Source of the DNA: an uncultured Bilophila sp.
GTDB lineage: Bacteria; Desulfobacterota; Desulfovibrionia; Desulfovibrionales; Desulfovibrionaceae
NCBI GenBank assembly: GCA_902373525.1
Contig: CABKMN010000036.1
Coordinates: forward strand, 1-23,630
DNA length: 23,630 nucleotides
Direction: 5' to 3'
Positions 11,387 through 18,489 of this stretch are shown in pieces (the first letter of the stretch is position 1; every line of letters starts with the position of its first letter). The notes under the pieces were generated by a model that was given only the letters and a program-made list of their open reading frames with translations, searched no databases and was not told the DNA's origin. Position numbers and translations under genes: made by a program.

Positions 11387-11415
11387 GGTATACGAAACCG
11401 TCGGCATTCGGTCAA
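11387..11415 (-). promoter_or_regulatory. Sigma-70 promoter for ppdK
   Basis: On the minus strand, TTGACC (11410-11415) and TATACC (11387-11392) are separated by 17 bp. This predicts a start about 30 bp upstream of the ppdK ATG, just before its GAGGAGG ribosome binding site. Confidence 0.65.
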
Positions 11416-11497
11416 TACGGTGCGGAAAAAGATCAGGGTTCTCACGCACGACGCCCGCCGAAAAAGCCCCGTTCCGCCGGTGAAAACCCCGCTTATA

Positions 11498-11528
11498 TTG
11501 ACACCACAGGCAAGGTATTGCAGATACT
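11498..11528 (+). promoter_or_regulatory. Possible promoter for the IclR-family regulator gene
   Basis: A perfect -35 TTGACA (11498-11503) is followed by GATACT (11523-11528), but at a long 19-bp spacing. A short inverted repeat, GTAT-N5-ATAC (11515-11527), overlaps the -10 region and could be an autoregulatory site. If correct, the leader of the regulator mRNA is about 210 nt. Confidence 0.4.
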
Positions 11529-11634
11529 GAGGGACGATGAAAACGAACGGAGTTTCCCGGCGCGGCGTTAAAGTGGCGTTCCCGGCGAACGGCGGCCCCG
11601 TCTCGTCTCCAACAGACACAACACTTCTCCGGCC

Positions 11635-11679
11635 CCGGCGGTCCCGGTTGGACCACCGGCGGGAACGGCGCGCCGTCCC
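11635..11679 (+). other. Two adjacent strong inverted repeats in the leader of the IclR-family gene
   Basis: CCGG-C-GGTCC (11635-11644) pairs with GGACC-A-CCGG (11650-11659) around a 5-nt loop. Immediately after, GGGAACGGCG meets CGCCGTCCC (11661-11679), containing the perfect 12-bp palindrome ACGGCGCGCCGT. They lie 65 to 109 nt before the ATG. They could form RNA structure in the leader or bind a dimeric protein. There is no T-run, so this is not a normal terminator. Confidence 0.4.
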
Positions 11680-11743
11680 GCGCTCCCCGCTCCGGACCGA
11701 ACGTCAACACGGAACCCGACCGTTCCATCGCAAAGGCGGTTTC

Positions 11744-12493
11744 ATGGATCACGATGAAAAGACCATCAAGGGCGCGCAGAGCGTCTATCGGGTGCTCGGC
11801 ATCCTCGAAGCGGTGATCCTGTCCGGCGACCGCATGATTTCACCCAAGGAGCTGAGCGCCTCGCTGGACATCCCGCTGGCGACCGTCCACAGGCTCCTGA
11901 CCGTACTCCGGCAAAAACAGTTCGTAACCTGCGATCCCGCCACCAAGAAATACCACATCGGGGATTCCTGCCTCATCAGCCCCCGCATGGACGTCACCGC
12001 GTACATCCGTTCCCGGTTCATGCCGCTGGCGGAGCGCATTTCGCAGCGGTTCGGCTACTCCACCGTGCTCTACGCCCGCAAAGGATACGACGCGCAGTGC
12101 GTGGAACGGCTGGACGGCTGGCATCCCATTCAGGTGTTCCTCAACAAGGTGGGCGACCGCCGCCCCCTCGGCATGGGGTCGGCCACCCTCTCCATCCTCG
12201 CCGCCCTGCCGGAAGACGAGGCGGAAGCCATTCTTTCCCACAACGAAGAGGAAATCCTGTTCGTGCTCAAGACGGACTTCTCCGCCGTGCGCGCGTTTCT
12301 GGAACAGGCCCGCAGGAACGGGTACGCGCTCAGCCACGGCATGCTGCTTCAGGAAACCATCGGGGTTTCCCACGTCCTGCGCATGGGCAACGAGGTCATC
12401 GGGAGCATCGCCGTGGACGCCGTACACACCGCGCAATGGGACAGGGATCAGCCCCTGATCATCAAAGCGCTGCGGGACGCCCTGCTCGCCTGA
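11744..12493 (+). CDS. IclR-family transcriptional regulator
   Basis: A 249-residue regulator of the usual IclR length. Residues about 8-70 form the winged helix-turn-helix (SVYRVLGILEAV, then the recognition segment SASLDIPLATVHRLLTVL). The remainder (about 85-249) is the effector-binding domain, with GMGSATLSILAAL and a closing segment containing GSIAVDAV. The start at 11744 aligns the N-terminus with family members. An upstream in-frame ATG at 11537 would add about 69 Arg/Pro-rich residues encoded by GC-rich leader and is rejected. The gene is followed by its own terminator and then by the catabolic operon, so it is the natural candidate to control that operon in response to its substrate. 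Neither the effector nor the sign of control can be read from the sequence. Confidence 0.9.
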   Translation: MDHDEKTIKGAQSVYRVLGILEAVILSGDRMISPKELSASLDIPLATVHRLLTVLRQKQFVTCDPATKKYHIGDSCLISPRMDVTAYIRSRFMPLAERISQRFGYSTVLYARKGYDAQCVERLDGWHPIQVFLNKVGDRRPLGMGSATLSILAALPEDEAEAILSHNEEEILFVLKTDFSAVRAFLEQARRNGYALSHGMLLQETIGVSHVLRMGNEVIGSIAVDAVHTAQWDRDQPLIIKALRDALLA

Positions 12494-12511
12494 CCAGACG
12501 TTTCCCCAACG

Positions 12512-12536
12512 AAGCCGCCTCCGGGCGGCTTTTTTT
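12512..12536 (+). terminator. Intrinsic terminator after the IclR-family gene
   Basis: AAGCCGCC (12512-12519), loop TCCG, GGCGGCTT (12524-12531), then a run of seven T. It separates regulator transcription from the downstream operon. Confidence 0.9.
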
Positions 12537-12643
12537 GTGCCCGTCCCCCACAAAAAGCGTCTGCCTCCCGGACGCCGGTTTCCGCAAGCCCGGCCGCCCC
12601 CTCCGAAAGGCTTGACGGAGCCGGTCAAAACCTTTACTCAAAA

Positions 12644-12675
12644 ATCATATTATAATTTGTATATCATATTATGAT
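12644..12675 (+). promoter_or_regulatory. Promoter/operator of the catabolic operon: two ATCATATTAT palindromic repeats around a TATAAT box
   Basis: ATCATATTAT occurs at 12644-12653 and again at 12663-12672, 19 bp apart. The second copy extends to the perfect palindrome ATCATA-T-TATGAT (12663-12675); the first is one base off (ATCATA-T-TATAAT). A consensus -10 box, TATAAT, lies at 12651-12656 without a good -35 at 17 bp. A TTTACT at 12633 is too close and a TTGACG at 12612 too far. The second repeat would cover the transcription start, which suits repression, possibly by the upstream IclR-family protein. The binding partner is inferred. Confidence 0.55.
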
Positions 12676-12728
12676 AAACAATGCTCGGCGAGCGCCGCCA
12701 AGGCCCGCCGACGCACGAGAGAGGCACC

Positions 12729-13454
12729 ATGCGCATCCGCAGCGGCTCCCTGTATTACGATACCCCCGTCGGCATCCTCTGCCTTGATACGCTGTTCCCC
12801 AAACCGCCGGGACAGCTCCGAAATCCCCTCACCTTCGATTTTCCCGTCGTGTGCAGTGTCCTGCGCGGCGTCGGCGCCAAAGAGATTCTCTCCAGCACGT
12901 CCGCCCAGCTCGAAACGCTGTTCGTGGACGCCGCCCGCGAACTGGAACGGGACGGCGTCAAGGCCATCGCCGGAAGCTGCGGCTTTATGGCCCTGTTCCA
13001 GCGGGCCGTCGCCAAAGCCGTATCCGTGCCCGTGCTCATGTCCAGCCTCGTCCAGATTCCCCTCATCCATACCCTGCACGGTCCCGGATGCCGCATCGGC
13101 GTGCTCACCGCACATTCCGCTTCCCTGACGTGGGAACACTTCCGGCAGGCGGGCGTCCCCGATTCCCTGCGGGACGCCGTCACCGTCTCCGGCATGGAGG
13201 ATCGGCCCGTATTCCGGGAAACCATCCTCCGGGGCACGGAGGAGATCATGGATACGGACGCCCTCGGCGCGGAAATCGGCAACGCCGCACGCGCCATGAT
13301 CGAACGCGGACCGCTCGACGCCCTGCTCCTCGAATGCACGGACCTGAGCGTGTTCGCCCGGACCGTGCAGGAGGCCGTCTCCGTCCCGGTCTACGACATC
13401 AATTCGCTGATCACGTACGCCGCGTTTTGCGTACGGCGGAAACAATGGGTGTGA
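12729..13454 (+). CDS. Aspartate/glutamate racemase family protein
   Basis: A 241-residue protein of the Asp/Glu/hydantoin racemase superfamily. Two Cys residues sit where the family has its catalytic pair: C84 in AGSCGFMALF and C203 in LLLECTDLS. GVLTAHSASL (124-133) matches a conserved strand of this fold. Family members invert the alpha carbon of amino acids or hydantoins without a cofactor; some relatives act as decarboxylases or isomerases. It opens the operon, so here it could convert an imported L-amino acid to the D form for the flavin dehydrogenase encoded three genes later. The start at 12729 is chosen because GAGAGAGG precedes it. The ATG at 12681 lies next to the operator and has no ribosome site. 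The family is well supported; substrate and direction are unknown. Confidence 0.8.
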   Translation: MRIRSGSLYYDTPVGILCLDTLFPKPPGQLRNPLTFDFPVVCSVLRGVGAKEILSSTSAQLETLFVDAARELERDGVKAIAGSCGFMALFQRAVAKAVSVPVLMSSLVQIPLIHTLHGPGCRIGVLTAHSASLTWEHFRQAGVPDSLRDAVTVSGMEDRPVFRETILRGTEEIMDTDALGAEIGNAARAMIERGPLDALLLECTDLSVFARTVQEAVSVPVYDINSLITYAAFCVRRKQWV

Positions 13455-13492
13455 CGGGCCGCGCCACGCCGAAACCAGACAGGAGGAAAGAC

Positions 13493-13876
13493 ATGGGAGC
13501 GATCCAACGATTCGGTTTGCCGGTACGGGGCGGCGTCCCCGCGTCGCAGGCGGTCGAGGCAGACGGCTGGCTGTTCGTCGCCGGGCAGGTCCCGAAAAAC
13601 GAACAGGGCGAGTTCGTGGTCGGCGGCATCGCGGAGCAGGCCCGGCAGGCGCTCGACAACCTCATGATGCGTCTCGAACAGGCCGGATACGCCCCCGAGG
13701 ATGTGGTCAAGGTCAACGTCTGGCTGGACGATCCCCGCGACTTCGCCATCTTCAACCGCATCTACAGTCAGTATTTTTCCGTCGAGCACGCTCCGGCGCG
13801 CGTGACCGTTCAGGCGCACATGATGAATGATTTCAAGGTGGAAATCGACTGTATCGCCTGGAAGGAGCCCCGATGA
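13493..13876 (+). CDS. RidA-family enamine/imine deaminase
   Basis: A 127-residue RidA/YjgF/UK114-family protein, a trimeric enzyme that hydrolyses reactive 2-imino acids to keto acids and ammonia. The family signature is visible near the C-terminus: APARVTVQA with the conserved substrate-binding Arg, and KVEIDCIAW with the conserved Glu. The start has a strong AGGAGG site (13481-13486). Its stop overlaps the ATG of the following oxidase gene as ATGA, so it is translationally coupled to the flavoprotein that would make its substrate. That arrangement supports a dedicated role in clearing the imine made by the adjacent dehydrogenase. It may belong to a specialised Rid subgroup rather than housekeeping RidA; that cannot be settled here. 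Confidence 0.9.
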   Translation: MGAIQRFGLPVRGGVPASQAVEADGWLFVAGQVPKNEQGEFVVGGIAEQARQALDNLMMRLEQAGYAPEDVVKVNVWLDDPRDFAIFNRIYSQYFSVEHAPARVTVQAHMMNDFKVEIDCIAWKEPR

Positions 13877-15048
13877 ACGCTTCCTTCGACGTCGTGGTCG
13901 TCGGCGGGGGCGTGACCGGAGCCGCCGTCGGGTACGGGCTGGCGAAACGGGGCGTCCGCACCTGCCTCGTGGACGCCGTGCCGACGTTTTCCCGTGCCTC
14001 GCGCGCGAACATGGGCCTGATCTGGTGCCAGTCCAAGGCGCTCGGCTGCCCGCAGTTCGTGCGCTGGGGCTTCGCCTCCTCCCGCGCCTACGGCAAGCTG
14101 GCGGAGGAGCTGCGCGAACTGACCGGCATCGACACCGGCTACGCGCCCACCGGCGGCATCATTCCCTGCCTCGGGGAACCGGAACACGAACAGCGCGCGC
14201 AGTTCATCGAAAAACTGCGGCTGGAAACCGAGGACGGGACCTATCCCGCCTCCGTCCTCTCCCGCAAGGAGCTTGAAGGCATGCTGCCCAAGGTGCCTTT
14301 CGGGCCCGAAGTCTCGGGCGGCATCTGGTCGAATATGGACGGCTACGTCGATCCGCTCCATCTGATGTTCGCCTTCCGCAAGGGATTCGTGAAACGCGGC
14401 GGTACGCTGATCGCCGGAGAACGGGTTACGGAAGTGACGCCGGCGGGCGGCGGCTACCGGCTCGCCTGCGGGGAACGCACGCTGGAATGCGGCAAGCTCG
14501 TACTCGCCGCCGGGCTCGGCACCCGCAAGCTCGCGGCGCAGCTCGGCGCGGACATCCCGGTATTCCCCAACAAGAGCCAGGTGCTCCTGTTGGAACGCAT
14601 CCCCGCCGACGTGCTGCCGATCCCGCTGCTCGGCATCGCCCGCACCTTCGGGGGCACCGTGATGATCGGCGCGGCTCACGAAAACATGGGCATGGACAGG
14701 ACGCTCACCCCGGAAGTGCTCGCCCGGAACGCCGACTGGGCCATCCGGGTCTGGCCCGAGCTGGCGCGCAAACGCATCCTGCGCTTCTGGACCGGCCTGC
14801 GGGTGTGGCCCAAGGACGCCTATCCCATCTATGACCGGATTCCGGGGCACGAAAACGCCTTCGTTTTCGCCATGCACAGCGCCGTTTCCCTCGCCGCCGT
14901 TCTGGAACGGACCCTTCCCGACTACGTCATGGGCAAACCGCTGCCGCCGGACGGGTCCATCTTCACCCTCGCCCGCTTCGCCAACGGCGGAAACGGCTTC
15001 CAAGGGTCCGCGGCCTCGTCGCCCCACGCGCAGGCCCCGAACAAGTGA
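13873..15048 (+). CDS. FAD-dependent oxidoreductase, DAO family (HcnC / D-hydroxyproline dehydrogenase / sarcosine oxidase beta-like subunit)
   Basis: A 391-residue D-amino-acid-oxidase-family flavoprotein. The N-terminal dinucleotide fold reads VVVVGGGVTGAAVGYGLAKR (7-26), with the acidic ribose-binding residue at D34 in CLVD. The middle carries the DAO-family substrate domain and the C-terminus a closing FAD-contact segment around MHSAVSLAAVL. Companion genes for a [2Fe-2S] subunit and a second flavoprotein follow directly. This is the layout of heterotrimeric dehydrogenases such as hydrogen cyanide synthase HcnABC, bacterial D-hydroxyproline dehydrogenase and opine oxidases. This subunit should oxidise a secondary or primary amine to an imine. 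It overlaps RidA by 4 bp at its start and nearly abuts the next gene. Substrate unknown. Confidence 0.85.
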   Translation: MNASFDVVVVGGGVTGAAVGYGLAKRGVRTCLVDAVPTFSRASRANMGLIWCQSKALGCPQFVRWGFASSRAYGKLAEELRELTGIDTGYAPTGGIIPCLGEPEHEQRAQFIEKLRLETEDGTYPASVLSRKELEGMLPKVPFGPEVSGGIWSNMDGYVDPLHLMFAFRKGFVKRGGTLIAGERVTEVTPAGGGYRLACGERTLECGKLVLAAGLGTRKLAAQLGADIPVFPNKSQVLLLERIPADVLPIPLLGIARTFGGTVMIGAAHENMGMDRTLTPEVLARNADWAIRVWPELARKRILRFWTGLRVWPKDAYPIYDRIPGHENAFVFAMHSAVSLAAVLERTLPDYVMGKPLPPDGSIFTLARFANGGNGFQGSAASSPHAQAPNK

Positions 15049-15077
15049 GCGCCTTCAACCAGCTTCCGAGGAACATC

Positions 15078-15380
15078 ATGTCTGCTTCACGCAACGCGGC
15101 GGAACAAGCCGCACTGGTCCATATCACCTTTGAAGGCGAACCCCGCGTCGTACGCGAGGGCCAAACCGTGGCGGCGGCCCTTCTCGGCGATCTCCACGCC
15201 GGGTACTCCGGCATCCATCCGCTGGCCGGGGACCGCCGCGCCCCCTTCTGCATGATGGGCACCTGTTTCGAATGCCTCGTGGAAATCGACGGCGAACCCA
15301 ACCGGCAGGCCTGCCTGACGCTCGTCCGCGAAGGCATGGACATCAAACGCCAACATCCCGACAAGGAGCAGGAACGATGA
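15078..15380 (+). CDS. Small [2Fe-2S] subunit of the heterotrimeric dehydrogenase (HcnA-like)
   Basis: A 100-residue ferredoxin-fold protein like the N-terminal domain of sarcosine oxidase alpha or HcnA. C58, C63, C66 and C79 (PFCMMGTCFECLVEI and later QACL) give the C-x4-C-x2-C-x12-C spacing of a plant-type [2Fe-2S] site. It should relay electrons between the two flavoproteins. The ATG at 15078 is preferred because GAGGAA lies just upstream. A GTG at 15045 overlapping the previous stop is an in-frame alternative that would add 11 residues. Its stop overlaps the next ATG as ATGA, so it is coupled to the large subunit. Confidence 0.85.
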   Translation: MSASRNAAEQAALVHITFEGEPRVVREGQTVAAALLGDLHAGYSGIHPLAGDRRAPFCMMGTCFECLVEIDGEPNRQACLTLVREGMDIKRQHPDKEQER

Positions 15381-16759
15381 TCCGCCAATGGGACGCCCTC
15401 ATCATCGGCGCGGGTCCCGCCGGGCTGCGCGCCGCCAGCGTCGTCGCCGAGTCCGGGCTTGAAGCCGTCCTTGTGGACGAACAGCCTTTTCCCGGCGGGC
15501 AGATTTACCGCCACGTCACGGCTCCGGGCGCGAAAGAGCGCTTCGCCGAGGCCGCCGACTACCGGGACGGAACGGAGCTCGTCCGGCGCTTCGAGCGTTC
15601 CGGCGCGCAGTATCTGCCAGAAAGCACGGTCTGGTTCCTCGAACCCGGCAGAGCGCTGGCCTCACGGGGCGGGGAAACCCTCGACCTGCGGGCCAAAAAC
15701 ATCATCATCGCCGTGGGCGCGATGGAACGCCCCGTCCCCTTCCGGGGCTGGACGCTTCCCGGCGTCATGAACGCCGGAGGCGCGGACATTCTGCTCAAGA
15801 CGGCGGGCGTGCTCCCGGAAAACCCGGTCGTGCTCGCGGGCAGCGGCCCCCTGCTCTACCTTGTGGCCAGCCACCTGATCCGCAAGGGGCACCCGCTCGC
15901 CGCCGTGCTCGACCAGACTCCGCCCCGCAACATGGTCCGGGCCCTGCCCCATCTGCCCGCCGGGCTGCTCGGCCTGCCCCTGCTGCTCCGGGGCGCGTCC
16001 ATGCTCAATATGGTGCGCGCGAGCAAAACTCCGGTCTACCGGGACGTCAGCGGGATCGAAGCGCAGGGGACCGACCGGCTCGAACGGGTTTCCTTCGTCT
16101 CCGGTGGCGCCTCCCACACGCTGGAAGCCGCCACGCTGCTCTACCACGGCGGGGTCATCCCACGCACGCACATGGCGAACGCGCTCGATCTGCCCCACCG
16201 CTGGGACTCGCTCCAGCAATGTTGGACGGTGGCCTCCGACGTCTGGGGCAGGACGGAACGGGAAGGCGTGTATGTGGCCGGTGACTGCACCCGAGTACGC
16301 GGAGCCGCCGTGGCCGGGCTCGCCGGCGAACTCGCGGGCCTCGCCGTCGCGGCCCGGCAGGGAGCCCTCGGCCCCGAGGAACTCCGGAAACGGAGCCGTG
16401 GACCGAAACGGGAACTCGCCGTGCAGACAGCCTCAAAAGCCTTTCTGGACGCGTGGTTCGCGCCGAGAAAGGACCTGTACGCCGTGCCGGACGACGTGGT
16501 GATATGCCGCTGCGAGGACGTGCGCGCCGCGGACATCCGGGAAGCCGTGGCCGACGGCCTTACGGAAATCAACGAAATCAAGCTCCGCACGCGGGCGGGC
16601 ATGGGCAACTGTCAGGGCCGGACCTGCGGCCCCGCGCTGGCGGCCGTCGCGGCGGAAGCGGCGGGCAAGGCGATCCCGGACATGGGACGCCTCCACATCC
16701 GCGCCCCTCTGCGGCCCATCCCCCTCTCCGCGCTCAGGCGTCTTCTGGAAACGAAGTGA
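15377..16759 (+). CDS. FAD/NAD(P)-binding oxidoreductase with C-terminal BFD-like [2Fe-2S] domain (HcnB / opine oxidase-like subunit)
   Basis: A 460-residue flavoprotein forming the third subunit of the dehydrogenase. DALIIGAGPAGLRAASVVAE (6-25) is the FAD fold and LAGSGPLLYLVASHL (153-167) the second nucleotide fold. VYVAGDCTRVRGAAVAG (299-314) is the family's C-terminal FAD contact. The last 90 residues form a bacterioferritin-associated-ferredoxin-like domain with C377, C379, C412 and C417 (CRC plus NCQGRTC), which ligates a [2Fe-2S] cluster. Relatives pass electrons from the DAO-type subunit to the respiratory chain rather than to oxygen, which suits an anaerobe. The start at 15377 has AAGGAG upstream and overlaps the previous stop. 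Confidence 0.88.
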   Translation: MIRQWDALIIGAGPAGLRAASVVAESGLEAVLVDEQPFPGGQIYRHVTAPGAKERFAEAADYRDGTELVRRFERSGAQYLPESTVWFLEPGRALASRGGETLDLRAKNIIIAVGAMERPVPFRGWTLPGVMNAGGADILLKTAGVLPENPVVLAGSGPLLYLVASHLIRKGHPLAAVLDQTPPRNMVRALPHLPAGLLGLPLLLRGASMLNMVRASKTPVYRDVSGIEAQGTDRLERVSFVSGGASHTLEAATLLYHGGVIPRTHMANALDLPHRWDSLQQCWTVASDVWGRTEREGVYVAGDCTRVRGAAVAGLAGELAGLAVAARQGALGPEELRKRSRGPKRELAVQTASKAFLDAWFAPRKDLYAVPDDVVICRCEDVRAADIREAVADGLTEINEIKLRTRAGMGNCQGRTCGPALAAVAAEAAGKAIPDMGRLHIRAPLRPIPLSALRRLLETK

Positions 16760-16782
16760 TCCTCTTGCGATAAGGAGCCTCC

Positions 16783-18210
16783 ATGCACATCGTCGACTAC
16801 CTCGTCATCGCCGCCTATTTCGTGACCGTCATGTATCTCGGCTATTATGCGATGAAAAAAGTTTCCAGCTTCGACGACTACGCCGTCGCCGGGCGCAGCA
16901 TGCCGCTGCCCATCTTCTTCGCCGCCATCGCCGCGACCCTGTGCGGCGGGGGCGCAACCATCGGGCGCGTGTCGTTCATGCACACGACGGGCATCATCGT
17001 TTTCTTCGCGCTCACGGGCGTGGTCATCAACCAGATATTCTCGGGCCTGTTCATCTCCGAACGGGTCCACAACGCGGGGAAAAACATCTACAGCCTCGGC
17101 GATCTGTACGGGCTCTACTACGGGCGATCCGGGCGGCTCCTGTCCAGCGTGTTCGCCTTCATCTTCTGCGTGGGCGCATTCGGGGTGCAAATCCTCGCCA
17201 TGGGCTCCATCCTCCAGACCGCCACGGGCATCGGCCTGATCCCCGCCGCGCTGATCGCCTCCGTCGTGACGCTGGCCTACACATGGTCGGGCGGCATTCT
17301 CGCGGTCACCCTGACCGACGCCGTCCAGTACGTGATCATCATTATCGGGGTCACGCTCTGCGGCTACCTCGCCATCGACCATCTCGGCGGGTTCGACGCC
17401 ATGATGTCCATCCTGTACGCCAACCCGCGCTTTGAAACGAACCTGCACCCCCTGTCCGGGAAAACCTTGGTCCAGTTCCTCGGCCTGTTCTTCAGCTTCC
17501 TGCTCGGCGAATTCTGCGCGCCGTACTTCATCCAGCGCTACGCCTCCACCAAGTCCGCCAAGGACAGCAAGAGCGGCCTGCTCATCTTCAGCGTGCACTG
17601 GGTGTTCTTTATGGCGACCACCGCCGCCATCGGCCTCGCCTCGATGGCGCTCCAGCCCGACGTCAAGCCGGACCTCGCCTTCACCAACCTCATCCGCGAC
17701 GTGCTGCCCGCAGGCGTCACCGGGCTGGTGTTCGGCGCGCTGCTCGCCGCGGTCATGTCCACGGGCGCGGCGATGATCAACACGTCCTCCATCATCTACA
17801 CCCGCGACATCTACAACAAGTTCATCAAGCCCGCCGCCACGCAGGAAGAACTGCTCCGTCAGTCCCGGCTGTCCACCCTCGTGGTCGGCGCGGTATCCAT
17901 CGGAGTCGCAATCCTGTTTCAGGACGTGTTCGGACTGATGATCTATATGTTCAAGCTGTGGCCGTCCGCCATCCTGCCGCCTCTGCTGTGCGGCCTGCTC
18001 TGGGGCAAGGTTTCGCCCTACGCGGGAGCGCCCGCCGTCATCGTCGGGGGCCTGACCTTCTTCCTCTGGAGCGACAAGGTGCTCGGCGAACCTTTCGGCA
18101 TCCCGGCAAACTTCATCGGCATCGGCATGAACTGCCTTGTCCTGTTCCTCGTTCATCAGGCCATGAGGGGCCGCAAGGCCGAGGGCCCCTTTATCCCCGA
18201 CGTCAACTAA
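16783..18210 (+). CDS. Sodium:solute symporter (SSS family)
   Basis: A 475-residue inner-membrane transporter of the sodium:solute symporter family, with the usual length and about 13 hydrophobic segments. The N-terminus shows the family pattern: a first helix (residues 4-24), then SSFDDYAVAGRSMP and a Gly-rich second helix (AATLCGGGATIGRVSFMHTT). A stretch around 325-340 (LAAVMSTGAAMINTSS) matches the conserved sodium-site helix. It follows the dehydrogenase genes by 23 bp with an AAGGAG site and should import the operon's substrate by sodium symport. Family members carry amino acids, carboxylates, sugars and vitamins, so the substrate cannot be named. The context suggests an amino acid or other amine. 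Confidence 0.92.
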   Translation: MHIVDYLVIAAYFVTVMYLGYYAMKKVSSFDDYAVAGRSMPLPIFFAAIAATLCGGGATIGRVSFMHTTGIIVFFALTGVVINQIFSGLFISERVHNAGKNIYSLGDLYGLYYGRSGRLLSSVFAFIFCVGAFGVQILAMGSILQTATGIGLIPAALIASVVTLAYTWSGGILAVTLTDAVQYVIIIIGVTLCGYLAIDHLGGFDAMMSILYANPRFETNLHPLSGKTLVQFLGLFFSFLLGEFCAPYFIQRYASTKSAKDSKSGLLIFSVHWVFFMATTAAIGLASMALQPDVKPDLAFTNLIRDVLPAGVTGLVFGALLAAVMSTGAAMINTSSIIYTRDIYNKFIKPAATQEELLRQSRLSTLVVGAVSIGVAILFQDVFGLMIYMFKLWPSAILPPLLCGLLWGKVSPYAGAPAVIVGGLTFFLWSDKVLGEPFGIPANFIGIGMNCLVLFLVHQAMRGRKAEGPFIPDVN

Positions 18211-18233
18211 CGCTCTCACCGGAGGACGACATC

Positions 18234-18350
18234 ATGTGGCTCGAACTGACCAAGTATCTGTTCTACCTGTCCTTCATTCTGAACATCGCCTGCGGCGTCT
18301 GGGTCTTTTTCGGCATTGTCCGCTGGATCAAGGAGCTCAACCAGCACTAG
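18234..18350 (+). CDS. 38-residue single-helix symporter small accessory protein
   Basis: A short ORF 23 bp after the symporter, with a strong GGAGGA site (18221-18226) and ATG at 18234. The product has an acidic/aromatic start (MWLELTKYLFYLSF), one hydrophobic helix (about 8-29) and a polar end (RWIKELNQH). It resembles the 'symporter small accessory protein' class encoded directly after SSS transporters, recalled from knowledge and not searched here. It probably packs against the transporter in the membrane and affects its stability or activity. It is the last gene before the operon terminator. Confidence 0.75.
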   Translation: MWLELTKYLFYLSFILNIACGVWVFFGIVRWIKELNQH

Positions 18351-18418
18351 CCCCCTGGAGCGGACCGGAGCCGCCGCGGCTTCCCCCTTCGCGGACTCCA
18401 TCCCTCCGCACCCCATAG

Positions 18419-18453
18419 AAAAGCGGACAGGGCGACCACCCCGTCCGCTTTTT
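18419..18453. terminator. Bidirectional intrinsic terminator between the catabolic operon and the BCCT gene
   Basis: AAAAGCGGAC (18419-18428) pairs with GTCCGCTTTT (18443-18452), with an additional GGG/CCC pairing inside and T/A runs on both sides. It serves the rightward operon (about 70 bp after its last stop) and the leftward BCCT gene (about 37 bp after its stop). Confidence 0.88.
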
Positions 18454-18489
18454 CGTGCTCTCGTCAGTTCGTGTTCGCGTCAGGCCGCG

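Noticed and set aside
12681..12728. Upstream ATG extending the racemase-family protein by 16 residues
   Set aside because: It lies next to the operator with no ribosome site and adds a polar, non-family N-terminus. The ATG at 12729 has GAGAGAGG in front.
15045..15077. GTG start of the [2Fe-2S] subunit overlapping the previous stop
   Set aside because: Possible by coupling, but the ATG at 15078 has a clear GAGGAA site and gives the usual family N-terminus. It is kept as an alternative only.
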